Under the pieces are notes generated by a model, which was given only the letters and a program-made list of their open reading frames with translations, did not search any database and was not told the DNA's origin. The position numbers were made by a program, and so were the translations under genes. A stretch of DNA of 41,991 bases, from positions 1 to 41,991 of the forward strand of contig DAISGD010000027.1 in assembly GCA_036823295.1 (NCBI GenBank), given 5' to 3'. Origin of the DNA: UBA4742 sp002403895 (GTDB lineage Bacteria > Actinomycetota > Acidimicrobiia > Acidimicrobiales > Acidimicrobilacustridaceae). Shown here piece by piece: positions 15,076 through 23,895 of this stretch; the stretch's first letter is position 1, and each line of letters begins with the position of its first letter.

Positions 15076-16131
15076 ATGCCACCCGAAGCACCCCTGAGCT
15101 CGTTCGCCAGCGACAACGCCTCGGGCGTCCATCCAGACGTGCTTGCGGCTATCGCCGCCGCCAACGTCGGCGGGGCCCTGGCCTACGGCGCCGACCCCTG
15201 GACGGCCCGGGCCCGCGGTGCCCTGCGGGACCTCTTCGGGGTGTCAGCCGACGTGTTTTTCACCTGGGGTGGGACCGGGGCCAACATCGTCGGGCTGCAA
15301 TGCCTGCTTGCCCCGTACGAGGCGGTGATCTGCCCCGAATCGGCCCACATCAACGTCGACGAGTGCGGCGCCCCCGAGCGCTTCACCGGCAGCAAGTTGA
15401 TCGGCCTCCCCACCCCCGATGGCAAGCTCCGGCCCGAGCAGATCGTCGAGCAACTCCACGGGTTGGGCGACGAGCACCACGTCCAGCCCCGGGTGGTGTC
15501 CATCACCCAGTCCACCGAGATGGGGACCCTCTACCAGTCTGACGAGATCGCCGCGCTGGTCGACACCGCTCATCGCCACGGTCTGCTCGTGCACCTCGAT
15601 GGCGCCCGCATCGCCAACGCGGCCGCCGCCCTCGGCGGAGACGTCCGCTCGTTCACCGTCGACGCGGGCGTGGACGTGTTGACCTTCGGTGGCACCAAGA
15701 ACGGGCTCATGTACGGCGAGGCGGTCGTGTTCCTGACCCCCGAGCTCGGACGGACGGCCCGGTTCGTGCGTAAGCAGGCGGCCCAGCTGCCGTCCAAGAT
15801 GCGCTTCGTCTCGGCCCAGTTCGAAGCGTTGCTCACGAACGACCTGTGGCTGCGCAACGCCGGCCACGCCAACGCCATGGCGGCCCGGCTGGCCGATCGG
15901 GTGGAAGGCATCGACGGTGTTGTCCTGCAGCGCCGCCCCGAGGTCAACGCGGTGTTCGCCACCGTGCCGCGCGACGCCCTCGAGGCCCTGCAAGCCTGGT
16001 CCTTCTTCTGGGTGTGGGACGAGCCGACCACCGAGGTGCGGTGGATGACGAGCTTCGACACCACGGAGGCTGACATCGACACGTTCGCCGACGGCGTGGC
16101 CTCACTCGTCGATCAGCACGCCCGCCTCTGA
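15076..16131 (+). CDS. PLP-dependent threonine aldolase-family enzyme
   Basis: The 351-residue product belongs to the beta-eliminating lyase/L-threonine aldolase family (fold type I). The PLP lysine is K208 in TFGGTKNG, the ring-nitrogen Asp is D175 in HLDGARIANA, and H91 in the SAHINVDE segment is the probable stacking His. Family enzymes cleave beta-hydroxy-alpha-amino acids to glycine and an aldehyde. The divergent neighbour is an amino-acid beta-hydroxylase-like oxygenase whose product type would be a substrate for this enzyme. The TKNG variant forms a sub-branch of the family, so exact specificity is open. Its last 30 nt overlap the convergent regulator gene. Confidence 0.85.
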   Translation: MPPEAPLSSFASDNASGVHPDVLAAIAAANVGGALAYGADPWTARARGALRDLFGVSADVFFTWGGTGANIVGLQCLLAPYEAVICPESAHINVDECGAPERFTGSKLIGLPTPDGKLRPEQIVEQLHGLGDEHHVQPRVVSITQSTEMGTLYQSDEIAALVDTAHRHGLLVHLDGARIANAAAALGGDVRSFTVDAGVDVLTFGGTKNGLMYGEAVVFLTPELGRTARFVRKQAAQLPSKMRFVSAQFEALLTNDLWLRNAGHANAMAARLADRVEGIDGVVLQRRPEVNAVFATVPRDALEALQAWSFFWVWDEPTTEVRWMTSFDTTEADIDTFADGVASLVDQHARL

Positions 16132-16944
16132 CCACGCCGCTTCGATGCGGTCGAGCGATTCGGTGGCCGAGGCCCGCAGCAGGTCGGCCACCCCCGCCAC
16201 CAGCGCGTTGAGCAGCGCGAGCGCCCCCACGTAGCTGTCGAATGGTCCGGTGCCCTTGGCCCGCACCGCGAAATGCAGGTCGGCCACCCGGGCCAACGGC
16301 GACAGCGCGCTGTCGGTCAAGGCGATCACCGTGGCCCGGCGCTGGGACGCCGCCTCGGCCGCGTCGATGAGCCAGGCGTCGTAGCGAGCCAGGTCGAGTG
16401 CCACCACCGCGTCGCCTGGGCGCATCTCGGCCAGCGTCCGGTAGATCTGCACCTCGGTGCCGGTCACCTGGGTCACGCCCGGTCGCAACATGGACAGATC
16501 TGACACGGTCTGGGAGCCGATGCCGAGCGACGCGTCACCGCTGAGCAGGTACACGCGGCTGGTGGAGTTGGCCAGGGCCTGCACGGCCAGATCGAAACGG
16601 TCCCGGGCCACGCCGTCGAGGGTGGTCTGGGTGTTGTCCAGCTCCACCTGGAGGGCCCGTCCCAACGGATCGCCCGACTCGGGTTGGCGGATGCGGGCGG
16701 TGGCCGGGCGCAGCCGCCGTCCGAGGTCGCGTTGCACGCTGTCTTGGAGCGACGAGAAGCCGTCGAAGCCGAGCTTGGTCGACAGTCGGATCACCGAAGC
16801 GCCACTGGTTGAGGCCGTCCGGGCCAGCTCGGCCACCGTCCCGAACGCCACGAGCTGAGGTTGGTCGAGCACGACCGCGGCGACGCGACGCTCAGCGGGC
16901 GTGAAGCGCTGCCGGTGTTGCTCGATGAGTGCGGCCACGTCCAT
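16102..16944 (-). CDS. MurR/RpiR-family transcriptional regulator
   Basis: The 280-residue product has the RpiR-type N-terminal helix-turn-helix domain (about residues 1-75, including FTPAERRVAAVVL and ASTSGASVIRLSTKLGFDGFSSLQ) and a C-terminal SIS sugar-phosphate-binding domain (about 120-260). The family usually senses phosphosugars, with some members responding to amino-acid-derived ligands. The ATG at 16944 is preferred because GGGAGG lies about 9 nt upstream; an ATG at 16953 sits directly against that Shine-Dalgarno. The gene converges on the aldolase gene, so it is a candidate regulator of the oxygenase/aldolase pair, which is inference. Confidence 0.85.
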   Translation of the reverse strand: MDVAALIEQHRQRFTPAERRVAAVVLDQPQLVAFGTVAELARTASTSGASVIRLSTKLGFDGFSSLQDSVQRDLGRRLRPATARIRQPESGDPLGRALQVELDNTQTTLDGVARDRFDLAVQALANSTSRVYLLSGDASLGIGSQTVSDLSMLRPGVTQVTGTEVQIYRTLAEMRPGDAVVALDLARYDAWLIDAAEAASQRRATVIALTDSALSPLARVADLHFAVRAKGTGPFDSYVGALALLNALVAGVADLLRASATESLDRIEAAWSEAGVLIDE

Positions 16945-16963
16945 GTTCCCCATCCTCCCAGAC

Positions 16964-18829
16964 TCACGCGTTGGCGAGGATCCAATCGGCGATGCGCCGC
17001 CCTCCGGGCCCGGAGAAGTGGAGACCGTCCTCGCGTACCGTCTGCCCGTCGAGCTTCGCCGGGCAGGTGCCGTTGGGGCACACGTGGTGGCGGAGCTCGA
17101 CCAGCGTGGTACCGGGTACCGCAGCGGCCACATCCCGCAGGGCATCATTGAAGCAGGCGACCCGTTCGGGGGTGGTCTCGGTGGCGATCTTGCCCAGCGG
17201 ATCGGGGATCAGGGCCAGGTCCACCCGCGATCCGCCGGCCCGTATCATGGCGAGTTGGCGGGTGAGTTCCGCGGTGTAGGTGTCGTGCCACCCGGCCTCG
17301 CACGGGCGTTGCCACTGACCATCGATCTCGGAGAAGGCGAGATACCCCCCGCCCAACATCACGAGGGTGATGTCGGGCTTCAGCTCGGCGATGTCGCCGG
17401 CCCAGTCCTTGTCGCAGTCACCGCCCGTGTGAATCTTGCCGAGGGGGGAGTGGGTGGGGACGTTCGAGTCCAAGATGCTGCAGTCGGGCACGCCGCGGTC
17501 GGCGATCTCGAACGACGATCCGGCCTGCGAGTCGAGCAGCGGTCCCAGGCTCGTGGCCACCGAATCGCCGACCACCAACATCCGCTGGACCCCGGCGGGG
17601 GCGTGGCCGGTGCTGGGCCACACGGTGATGTCGCGCGACGCGCCTGCTTCATCGACGGTCCCCGCCGGGATCGCCCCTGAGGTGGCTAACACGATGGCGG
17701 CGACAGCGATCACGGCGGCGGCGGCGGGGAGAGCAACGGCCGGGCGCAACCCGGCGGGTAGGCCGTGGCGCCGGATCGGTTGTTCAAGGAACCGGTACGA
17801 CACGATGGCAACGGCGAAGGTCACCGCCAGGCGCAGCGTGGTGAGGGCGGCGCCGTCCAGGTGGACCCGGTCCGATGAGAGGAGCACGTAGATCGGCCAG
17901 TGCCACAGGTAGAGCCCGTAGCTGATGAGGCCGCACCAGATGAAGGGTCGCCAACTCAGCCCGCGCGCCATCAGGCTGCGGTCGCCGTGGGCCGCGCAGG
18001 CGATGAGGATCACCACGGCCAGCTCGGTCAGCCAGAAGCCGCCGTGGTACAGGAACCGGCTCTGCCCGTCCAGGGTGGCCCAGGCAACGCCGAGTCCCAC
18101 CAGCGCCACGAGCCCGGCCAGGTCGAGTGCTCGGATCAGTCGCTGGTCTTCGAGCAGGCCCCAGCAGCCCACCACGCACGCCAGCGCGGCGCCGAACAGG
18201 ATGGCGGCGCCCCGGGAGTCGGTGCCGAGGTAGGCGCGGGACGTGTCGCCCGGGTCGTAGAGCACCCACATGGCGGTGGCCGACAGGGCGGCCAGCACGA
18301 GGGAGACCGCCAGCAGGATCCGGGCCGACCCGCGCCCCAGACGCAGCACGACCAGCACCAGCACCGGCCACAGCAGGTAGAACTGTTCCTCGATGGCCAG
18401 GCTCCACAGGTGCTCCAGTGGTGACGGGGTCCGGAAGAGATCCCAGTAGCTGGCCCCGGCGGCAATCGAGCGCCAGTTGGCCACGTAGAACACGGCGGCG
18501 ATGCCGTCGGCCCGAATGCGGGCCAGCTCGGTGGGGGCGGCGAACACCAGTGCATAGAAGGCGACGAACACCAACACGGCGACCAGGGCCGGGAACAGCC
18601 GGCGGCCGCGACGGGTCCAGAACCCGCGCATGGCGATGCCTCCGTCTGCCCCCCATTCGTTGAGCAGGAGCGACGTGATCAGGAAGCCGGACAGGACGAA
18701 GAACAGGTCCACGCCGAGGTAGCCGCCCCGCACCAGATCGGCGTGGAACAACAACACGCCGATGACGGCCAGCCCCCGCAGCGCGTCGAGCGCGGGTAGA
18801 TGGCGCAGACGCGACGACGGTTCGGACAC
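16964..18829 (-). CDS. OafA-type membrane O-acyltransferase with C-terminal SGNH domain
   Basis: The 621-residue product has an acyltransferase 3 domain of about ten membrane helices (about residues 10-380), opening with LPALDALRGLAVIGVLLFHA, where the conserved His and the RGLAV motif are visible, plus the YFNW-like LEHLWSLAIEEQFYLLWP region. The extracytoplasmic C-terminal part (about 410-621) is an SGNH hydrolase-like domain with GDS (VVGDSVATSLG) and the closing DGLHFSGPGG catalytic motif. Such proteins O-acylate cell-surface polysaccharides or lipids. The GTG at 18829 starts directly before the first conserved helix; the divergent nhaA gene begins 47 bp away. Confidence 0.9.
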   Translation of the reverse strand: MSEPSSRLRHLPALDALRGLAVIGVLLFHADLVRGGYLGVDLFFVLSGFLITSLLLNEWGADGGIAMRGFWTRRGRRLFPALVAVLVFVAFYALVFAAPTELARIRADGIAAVFYVANWRSIAAGASYWDLFRTPSPLEHLWSLAIEEQFYLLWPVLVLVVLRLGRGSARILLAVSLVLAALSATAMWVLYDPGDTSRAYLGTDSRGAAILFGAALACVVGCWGLLEDQRLIRALDLAGLVALVGLGVAWATLDGQSRFLYHGGFWLTELAVVILIACAAHGDRSLMARGLSWRPFIWCGLISYGLYLWHWPIYVLLSSDRVHLDGAALTTLRLAVTFAVAIVSYRFLEQPIRRHGLPAGLRPAVALPAAAAVIAVAAIVLATSGAIPAGTVDEAGASRDITVWPSTGHAPAGVQRMLVVGDSVATSLGPLLDSQAGSSFEIADRGVPDCSILDSNVPTHSPLGKIHTGGDCDKDWAGDIAELKPDITLVMLGGGYLAFSEIDGQWQRPCEAGWHDTYTAELTRQLAMIRAGGSRVDLALIPDPLGKIATETTPERVACFNDALRDVAAAVPGTTLVELRHHVCPNGTCPAKLDGQTVREDGLHFSGPGGRRIADWILANA

Positions 18830-18876
18830 CCGGCGAGGGTAGAGGGCGAACCCCTGCCGCGACCTAGCATCCCCAG

Positions 18877-20091
18877 ATGACGTATCGGCCCCTCGACTCG
18901 ACGCGCCGGGTCCGAGACATGCTGGCCGAGTTCGCCCACGACGAGGCGGCCGGTGCCGTCGTGTTGGTGGTGGCGACCGTCGTCGGCTTGGCATGGGCGA
19001 ACCTGGCCACCGCCGGCTACCAGGGATTTTGGGGTCGTGAGGTGCGTTTCGACCTGATTGGTGTGCACGTCGGCGAGACCTACGCCGAGGTGGTCAACGA
19101 CGGGTTCATGGCCATCTTCTTCTTCGTGGTCGGCCTGGAGATCAAGCGCGAACGGGTGGTCGGAGAACTGCGCGACCGACGGGCGGCGGCGCTGCCCTTC
19201 TTCGCCGCCATCGGCGGCATGGTGGTTCCGGCGCTGGTGTTCCTCGCCCTCAACGCCACCGATGCCGGAGCTCGTCGGGGCTGGGCCATCCCCATGGCCA
19301 CCGACATTGCCTTCGTCATGGGCGTGATCGCCCTGCTGGGCCGACGGCTGCCCCCGCCCCTGCGCCTGTTCCTGCTCACGCTGGCCATCGTCGATGACAT
19401 CGGCGCCATCTTGGTGATTGCCGCGTTCTACACCGATCACTTGGTTGTGGGCTGGCTCGTGGGCGCGTTCGCCGTGGTGGCGATGATCGTGGCCATGCGG
19501 CGCCTCGGGGTGCGGGCCATCTGGCCCTATGTGCTGGTCGGGCTACCACTGTGGTTCTGCGTCCTCGAATCCGGGGTGCACGCCACCATCGCCGGGGTCG
19601 TGCTCGGCTTGTTGACACCGGCCCGCCCGGTCGACGGCCGGTCGGTGCTCGAGGAGCTCGAGCACTTCTTCCACCCGATCTCGGCGTTCGTGGTGGTGCC
19701 CATCTTCGCCGTGGCCAACACCGGCATCGTCTTGAGTCGGGGGTCGGTGGCCGACGCCCTCAGCAGCACGCTGGCCTGGGGGGTGATGCTCGGGCTTTTG
19801 GTGGGCAAGCCCGTGGGTATCACGCTGGCGACAACGTTGGGCCGGGCGCTGAAGGTGGGACGGCTGCCCGCCGGCCTCGAGCTCCGCCACGTCATGGGTG
19901 GCGGCATCGTGGCCGGTATCGGCTTCACCGTCTCGCTGTTCGTCACCGAACTGAGCTTCGGCGCGGGGCCGACGGGGGACGTGTCCAAGTTGGCGATCCT
20001 GACCGCCTCGGCGCTGGCCGCCGCGGCCGGGTCGGTCGTGCTCCTCCGCTTCGGCCTGTCGTCGCGGACGACCCGCACTCGGCACGCCTGA
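18877..20091 (+). CDS. nhaA: Na+/H+ antiporter NhaA
   Basis: The 404-residue product aligns by motif over the full length of NhaA: the first helix after HDEAAG, GLEIKRE, the ATDIAFVMG helix holding the sodium-site Asp equivalent to D133, and LAIVDDIGAI holding the pair equivalent to D163/D164. The family exchanges two protons for one sodium and controls pH and sodium in the cytoplasm. No NhaR-type regulator lies nearby. The 47-bp gap shared with the divergent acyltransferase gene must contain both promoters. Confidence 0.95.
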   Translation: MTYRPLDSTRRVRDMLAEFAHDEAAGAVVLVVATVVGLAWANLATAGYQGFWGREVRFDLIGVHVGETYAEVVNDGFMAIFFFVVGLEIKRERVVGELRDRRAAALPFFAAIGGMVVPALVFLALNATDAGARRGWAIPMATDIAFVMGVIALLGRRLPPPLRLFLLTLAIVDDIGAILVIAAFYTDHLVVGWLVGAFAVVAMIVAMRRLGVRAIWPYVLVGLPLWFCVLESGVHATIAGVVLGLLTPARPVDGRSVLEELEHFFHPISAFVVVPIFAVANTGIVLSRGSVADALSSTLAWGVMLGLLVGKPVGITLATTLGRALKVGRLPAGLELRHVMGGGIVAGIGFTVSLFVTELSFGAGPTGDVSKLAILTASALAAAAGSVVLLRFGLSSRTTRTRHA

Positions 20092-20233
20092 TGGACGCCG
20101 CGGTGCAGGTCTGACCCAGTTCAGCTGGCCGGGCATCGTGCCGGGCCTGGCACGTCGTGTTGGTGCTCGTTCGGCGACGGGTCTGGTTGCGGCGCCGACG
20201 CAGGAGATGAGCTGGTAGTCGTACGCTCGAATC

Positions 20234-21079
20234 ATGCGCTTCGCCTTCAAGACCTCTCCGCAGAACACGACCTGGGCCGACATGCTGGCCGTGTGGCAGG
20301 CAGCCGACGACATCGAGGTGTTCGACTCGGGCTGGACCTTCGATCACTTCTACCCGATCTTCAGCGACCCCACCGGCCCATGCCTCGAAGGGTGGGTCAC
20401 CCTCACCGCGCTGGCGCAGGCCACCAAACGGTTGCGGGTCGGCGTCCTGGTGACCGGCTTGCCGTACCGCCACCCCACCGTGCTGGCCAACATGGCGGCC
20501 ACCCTCGACATCATCTCGGGGGGCCGTCTCGAGCTGGGCATCGGGGCCGGGTGGAACGAGGAGGAGGCCGGCGCCTACGGCATCGACCTGGGCACGCTGA
20601 CCGAGCGGTTCGACCGCTTCGACGAGGCCTGCGAGATCATTATCAGCCTGCTCACCGAGCGCACGACGACGTTCGACGGCCGCTACTTCCAGTTGAAGGA
20701 TGCCTACTGCGAACCCAAGCCGGTGCAGCGACCCCACCCGCCTATCTGCATCGGGGGGACGGGGGAGCGCCGCACCCTCCCGGCGGTGGCCCGCTGGGCC
20801 CAGCACTGGAACCATCCCGGCGCGTCGGTGGAGGACTGGCTGGCGAAGCGGGCGGTGCTCGAAGCTTGCTGCGCCGACATCGGGCGGGATCCGTCCGAGA
20901 TCATGACGTCCACGCACCTGCGGTTCTCCCCGGACGACGGCGGCACGGCCAAGCTGGCCGACGAAGCGGCCGCCTTCGCCGAGGCGGGGATGGACCTGGG
21001 CATCGTCTACATCCCCCAACCGCACTCGCCCGCCGCCCTCGAGCCCATCGCCGAGGCGCTGGCCCCGCTCGTCGGCTGA
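20234..21079 (+). CDS. Luciferase-like (LLM class) F420-dependent oxidoreductase
   Basis: The 281-residue product is a single TIM-barrel flavin/F420 oxidoreductase. Diagnostic segments are the N-terminal strand followed by FDSGWTFDHF, the TKRLRVGVLVTGLPYRHPTVLANMAATLD helix region, the GGRLELGIGAGWNEEEAGAYGI motif and PPICIGGTGERRTLP. The GAGWNEEE form is typical of actinobacterial F420-dependent members. The substrate cannot be read from sequence. It stands alone, 142 bp after nhaA on the same strand. The 290 bp behind it hold no gene. Confidence 0.85.
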   Translation: MRFAFKTSPQNTTWADMLAVWQAADDIEVFDSGWTFDHFYPIFSDPTGPCLEGWVTLTALAQATKRLRVGVLVTGLPYRHPTVLANMAATLDIISGGRLELGIGAGWNEEEAGAYGIDLGTLTERFDRFDEACEIIISLLTERTTTFDGRYFQLKDAYCEPKPVQRPHPPICIGGTGERRTLPAVARWAQHWNHPGASVEDWLAKRAVLEACCADIGRDPSEIMTSTHLRFSPDDGGTAKLADEAAAFAEAGMDLGIVYIPQPHSPAALEPIAEALAPLVG

Positions 21080-21341
21080 TGAGCGCGCGAGTCGGATCGC
21101 CCAGACCGGCGAAGTGGTGGTCTTCCGGCACCAGGCCCATGCGAGCAAGGGCTCCTCTCCGCTCGCCGCCACGTTCCTCGGTATCGGCGGCGTTCCGTTC
21201 ATGAATCGCAAGGTTGCGCCGGACCCACCGCACCCATGCCGCCGCTCGGGCCGAACAGGATTCTCCCCTGCGGCCCCGGGCCTGGCATCGCAAGGGAGTG
21301 TGACCGAGGTCCCAGTGGAAATAGCGGCTATCACTCGACTC
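21080..21341. other. Intergenic stretch without recognisable gene
   Basis: Between the luciferase-like gene and the desaturase operator I see no reading frame with family-like content, no tRNA and no strong hairpin. GC content is like the surroundings. It may hold the desaturase promoter at its right end. Confidence 0.5.
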
Positions 21342-21361
21342 CCTACCGACTGGTCGGTAGG
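21342..21361. promoter_or_regulatory. TetR-type operator at the desaturase promoter
   Basis: CCTACCGAC at 21342-21350 and GTCGGTAGG at 21353-21361 form a perfect inverted repeat with 9-bp arms around TG. The ACCGAC-GGTCGGT core is a common TetR-family operator style. It ends 8 bp before the ATG, so a bound protein would block transcription or the start site. Confidence 0.75.
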
Positions 21362-21369
21362 CTGGCTCC

Positions 21370-22539
21370 ATGACGATGATCGACCGTGAAGAACCGGCCG
21401 CTCCGCAGACTTCTGACGCAACGGCGAGCGACGAGAAGGCGGGTTCGCTGCTCCCCGTGATCCGGGTCATCCCCAAGTCGGCGTATGAGAACCCGACGTG
21501 GAAGGGCCTGGCGTTCTTCGCCCGTGACCTTCTCTTCTACGGCTTGGTCGTGTGGGGCATCGCCTCCACCGACAATCCGCTGTTTCTCATCCCGTTGTTT
21601 GCCTTCGCCGCCCTCGTCGTGTCCGGCCTGTTCATCATCGGCCACGATGCCGCCCACGAGGCGCTGTTCAAGAGCCGCCGACTCAACTCCATCGTCGGCC
21701 ACCTAGCCATGCTTCCGTCGTGGCACGTCTACGAAGCCTGGGTGCTGGGCCACAACCGCATCCACCACGGTCACACCGTGCGCGAGGGCATGGACTTCGT
21801 CTGGCATCCCGTCACCCCCGAGCAGTTCGGGGCCATGACTCGCTACCAGCGAATGCGTCATCGGGTCGAGTGGTCATGGTGGGGCGCCGGCTTTTACTAC
21901 CTGCGCGAGATCTGGTTCAACAAGATGATCACGTTCAACCCGCCGGCCAAGTGGGCCAAGTCCATTCGCCGCGACATCATCTTCATGTTCGCCGGCGTGG
22001 GGCTGGGCATGGCCGTGTTCGGTTGGATCGGCTGGCTCACCTACGGCTCGGCGCTCGGCGGGGCCTGGATGATCGTCAAGGCCGTCGTCATCCCCTTCCT
22101 CGGCTTCAACTTCGTGATCGGCTCGGTCGTGCACGTCCACCACGTGCAGCCCGCCATCCGCTGGTGGTCCCGCCGTGACTGGAACAAGTTCCGGGGCCAG
22201 ATGGAGGGCACCACCATCCTGCGGGCCCCGTGGGTGATCGACCTGTTCTTCCATTCGATCATGGTCCACATCCCGCACCACGTAGACATGCGCATCCCGT
22301 TCTACGGTCTCGAGCCAGCCGCGGCGGCCATCAAGGCCGAGTTCCCCGAGGCGGTCCACGACGAGAAGCTGCGATTCCGTGACTTCGCCCGCAACACCCG
22401 GGCCTGCAAGCTCTACGACTTCACCGACGGCCGGTGGATGACCTATGACGAGGGCATGGACGTCCTCATCAGAGCCACCCCGGAGGATCTGGCCGCCCGC
22501 GAGCGCCGCCGCTTCGCCAAAGGCACCATGGTCGGCTGA
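21370..22539 (+). CDS. Membrane fatty-acid desaturase
   Basis: The 389-residue product carries the three histidine clusters of membrane diiron desaturases: HDAAHE (92-97), HNRIHHGH (128-135) and HIPHHVD (about 300-306). There is an additional HVHHVQP near 255. Membrane helices occur around 50-90 and 190-250. The family introduces double bonds into acyl chains. An 18-22 residue polar N-terminus precedes the first conserved segment. There is no Shine-Dalgarno sequence; the palindromic operator lies right before the ATG, so expression is probably tied to a TetR regulator that senses acyl-CoA or a similar ligand. No TetR gene adjoins it. Confidence 0.9.
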   Translation: MTMIDREEPAAPQTSDATASDEKAGSLLPVIRVIPKSAYENPTWKGLAFFARDLLFYGLVVWGIASTDNPLFLIPLFAFAALVVSGLFIIGHDAAHEALFKSRRLNSIVGHLAMLPSWHVYEAWVLGHNRIHHGHTVREGMDFVWHPVTPEQFGAMTRYQRMRHRVEWSWWGAGFYYLREIWFNKMITFNPPAKWAKSIRRDIIFMFAGVGLGMAVFGWIGWLTYGSALGGAWMIVKAVVIPFLGFNFVIGSVVHVHHVQPAIRWWSRRDWNKFRGQMEGTTILRAPWVIDLFFHSIMVHIPHHVDMRIPFYGLEPAAAAIKAEFPEAVHDEKLRFRDFARNTRACKLYDFTDGRWMTYDEGMDVLIRATPEDLAARERRRFAKGTMVG

Positions 22540-22568
22540 ACCGCCGGCCCGACTAGCCTCGGGCACCC

Positions 22569-22681
22569 ATGGAAATCGCCGGATCGGTGCTCGACCTCGT
22601 CGGCCGCACGCCCATGGTGGCCGCGGTGATGATTTCTGGCTGGCGACGTTCGACCCTTCGGTCGTGGACCGGTGGGAGACC
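22569..22681 (+). pseudogene. Relic of cystathionine beta-synthase (two fused fragments)
   Basis: The ATG at 22569 begins MEIAGSVLDLVGRTPMV, which matches the N-terminus of cystathionine beta-synthase or cysteine synthase (family pattern: I, DLVGRTPLV). From 22629, in another frame, the DNA encodes GDDFWLATFDPSVVDRWET, matching the middle of cystathionine beta-synthase (human EGIGYDF, VVDKW; the actinobacterial form is GEDFW, DPSV). The residues between these two segments, about 230 in the family, are missing, as is everything after. The fused frame still encodes a 38-residue peptide ending in TGA that overlaps the ATG of the next gene. The parent gene usually sits directly upstream of the gamma-synthase gene in actinobacteria. 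Confidence 0.7.
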
Positions 22682-23827
22682 ATGAGTGACGATGTCCTCG
22701 GATTCGAGACCCGGGCGATCCATGCCGGCCAACCAGCGGACCCGTCGACCGGCGCGGTGGTGGTGCCCATCACGCTGGCCACCACGTTTGCCCAGCGGGA
22801 GGTGGGGGGCGCCGCCCCCTATGAGTACGCGCGGTCGGACAATCCCACCCGGGCGGCACTTGAAGCGTGTGTGGCATCGCTGGAAGGGGCCGCTCACGGC
22901 TTCGCTTTCGCCAGTGGCCTGGCCGCGGAGGACGCGGTGTTGCGCAGTCAGCTGCGCCCCGGGGATCATCTCCTGCTCGGCGACGATGCCTACGGCGGAA
23001 CCTTCCGGCTCATCAGCCGGGTCCTGGCTCCCACCGGCGTGACGTGGACGGCGGTGGACCTCACGGACCCCGAGGTCGTCGCCCGCGCTTGGACGCCGAG
23101 CACCCGCCTGGTGTGGGTGGAGACCCCGACGAATCCCCTGTTGAACGTGGTCGATGTCGCCGCGGTGGCCGAGGCCGCCCACCAACATGGCGGGATCTGT
23201 GTGGTCGACAACACGTTCGCCACGCCCTACCTCCAGACCCCCCTCACGCTGGGAGCCGATGTCGTCGTCCATTCCACGACCAAGTACCTGGGCGGCCACA
23301 GCGACGTGGTCGGCGGCTTCGTGGCCGTCAACGATCCCTATCTGGCCGAAGTGATCGGCTTCCTCCAGAACGCCACCGGTGCGGTGCCCAGCGCCTTCGA
23401 CTGCTACCTGGTGCTGCGGGGCATCAAGACCCTGCCCGTGCGTATGGATCGCCATTGCAAAAACGCCGGGCTCGTCGCCCAGTTCCTCGCCGGGCACACC
23501 CGGGTCGCCGCGGTGTACTACCCCGGGGCTGACGACCACCCCGGTCACGCCATCGCCACTCGTCAGATGCGTCACGGCGGCGGGATGGTGTCGTTCGTGG
23601 CCGCCGGAGGTGCCGACGCAGCCCGCCGTATCGCCGGCCGGACGACCGTGTTCACCCTGGCCGAGTCGCTGGGCGCAGTCGAGAGCCTCATCGAGGTGCC
23701 GGCGGTGATGACTCACCAGTCGGTGGCGGGTTCTCCGCTTGAGGTCGACGCCGCCCTGGTGCGGCTCTCGGTCGGGCTCGAGACGGTCGAGGATCTGCTC
23801 GAGGACCTGGCCCGCGCCCTCGACTGA
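22682..23827 (+). CDS. metB: Cystathionine gamma-synthase/lyase family PLP enzyme
   Basis: The 381-residue product is a Cys/Met-metabolism PLP enzyme (fold type I). The PLP lysine is K201 in HSTTKYLGGHSDV, the ring Asp is D176 in VVDNTFATPYLQ, and the phosphate-binding ASGLAAEDAV and YEYARSDNPTR segments are intact. It makes or cleaves cystathionine in transsulfuration; synthase and lyase activities cannot be separated from sequence. The symbol metB is the usual name but the lyase role is possible. The start ATG overlaps the stop of the CBS relic. With CBS broken here, reverse transsulfuration would need another CBS copy in the genome. Confidence 0.88.
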   Translation: MSDDVLGFETRAIHAGQPADPSTGAVVVPITLATTFAQREVGGAAPYEYARSDNPTRAALEACVASLEGAAHGFAFASGLAAEDAVLRSQLRPGDHLLLGDDAYGGTFRLISRVLAPTGVTWTAVDLTDPEVVARAWTPSTRLVWVETPTNPLLNVVDVAAVAEAAHQHGGICVVDNTFATPYLQTPLTLGADVVVHSTTKYLGGHSDVVGGFVAVNDPYLAEVIGFLQNATGAVPSAFDCYLVLRGIKTLPVRMDRHCKNAGLVAQFLAGHTRVAAVYYPGADDHPGHAIATRQMRHGGGMVSFVAAGGADAARRIAGRTTVFTLAESLGAVESLIEVPAVMTHQSVAGSPLEVDAALVRLSVGLETVEDLLEDLARALD

Positions 23828-23895
23828 GGAGAGACGGGCGCCACCCCGCGCTGACACCGCGTGGCCGAACTCGGCCGCTACGGTGGAGTCAGGTC

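Noticed and set aside
13482..15542. 686-codon plus-strand open frame
   Set aside because: It is antisense to the oxygenase gene and out of frame with the aldolase; composition is Gly/His/Arg-biased, as expected of a high-GC shadow.
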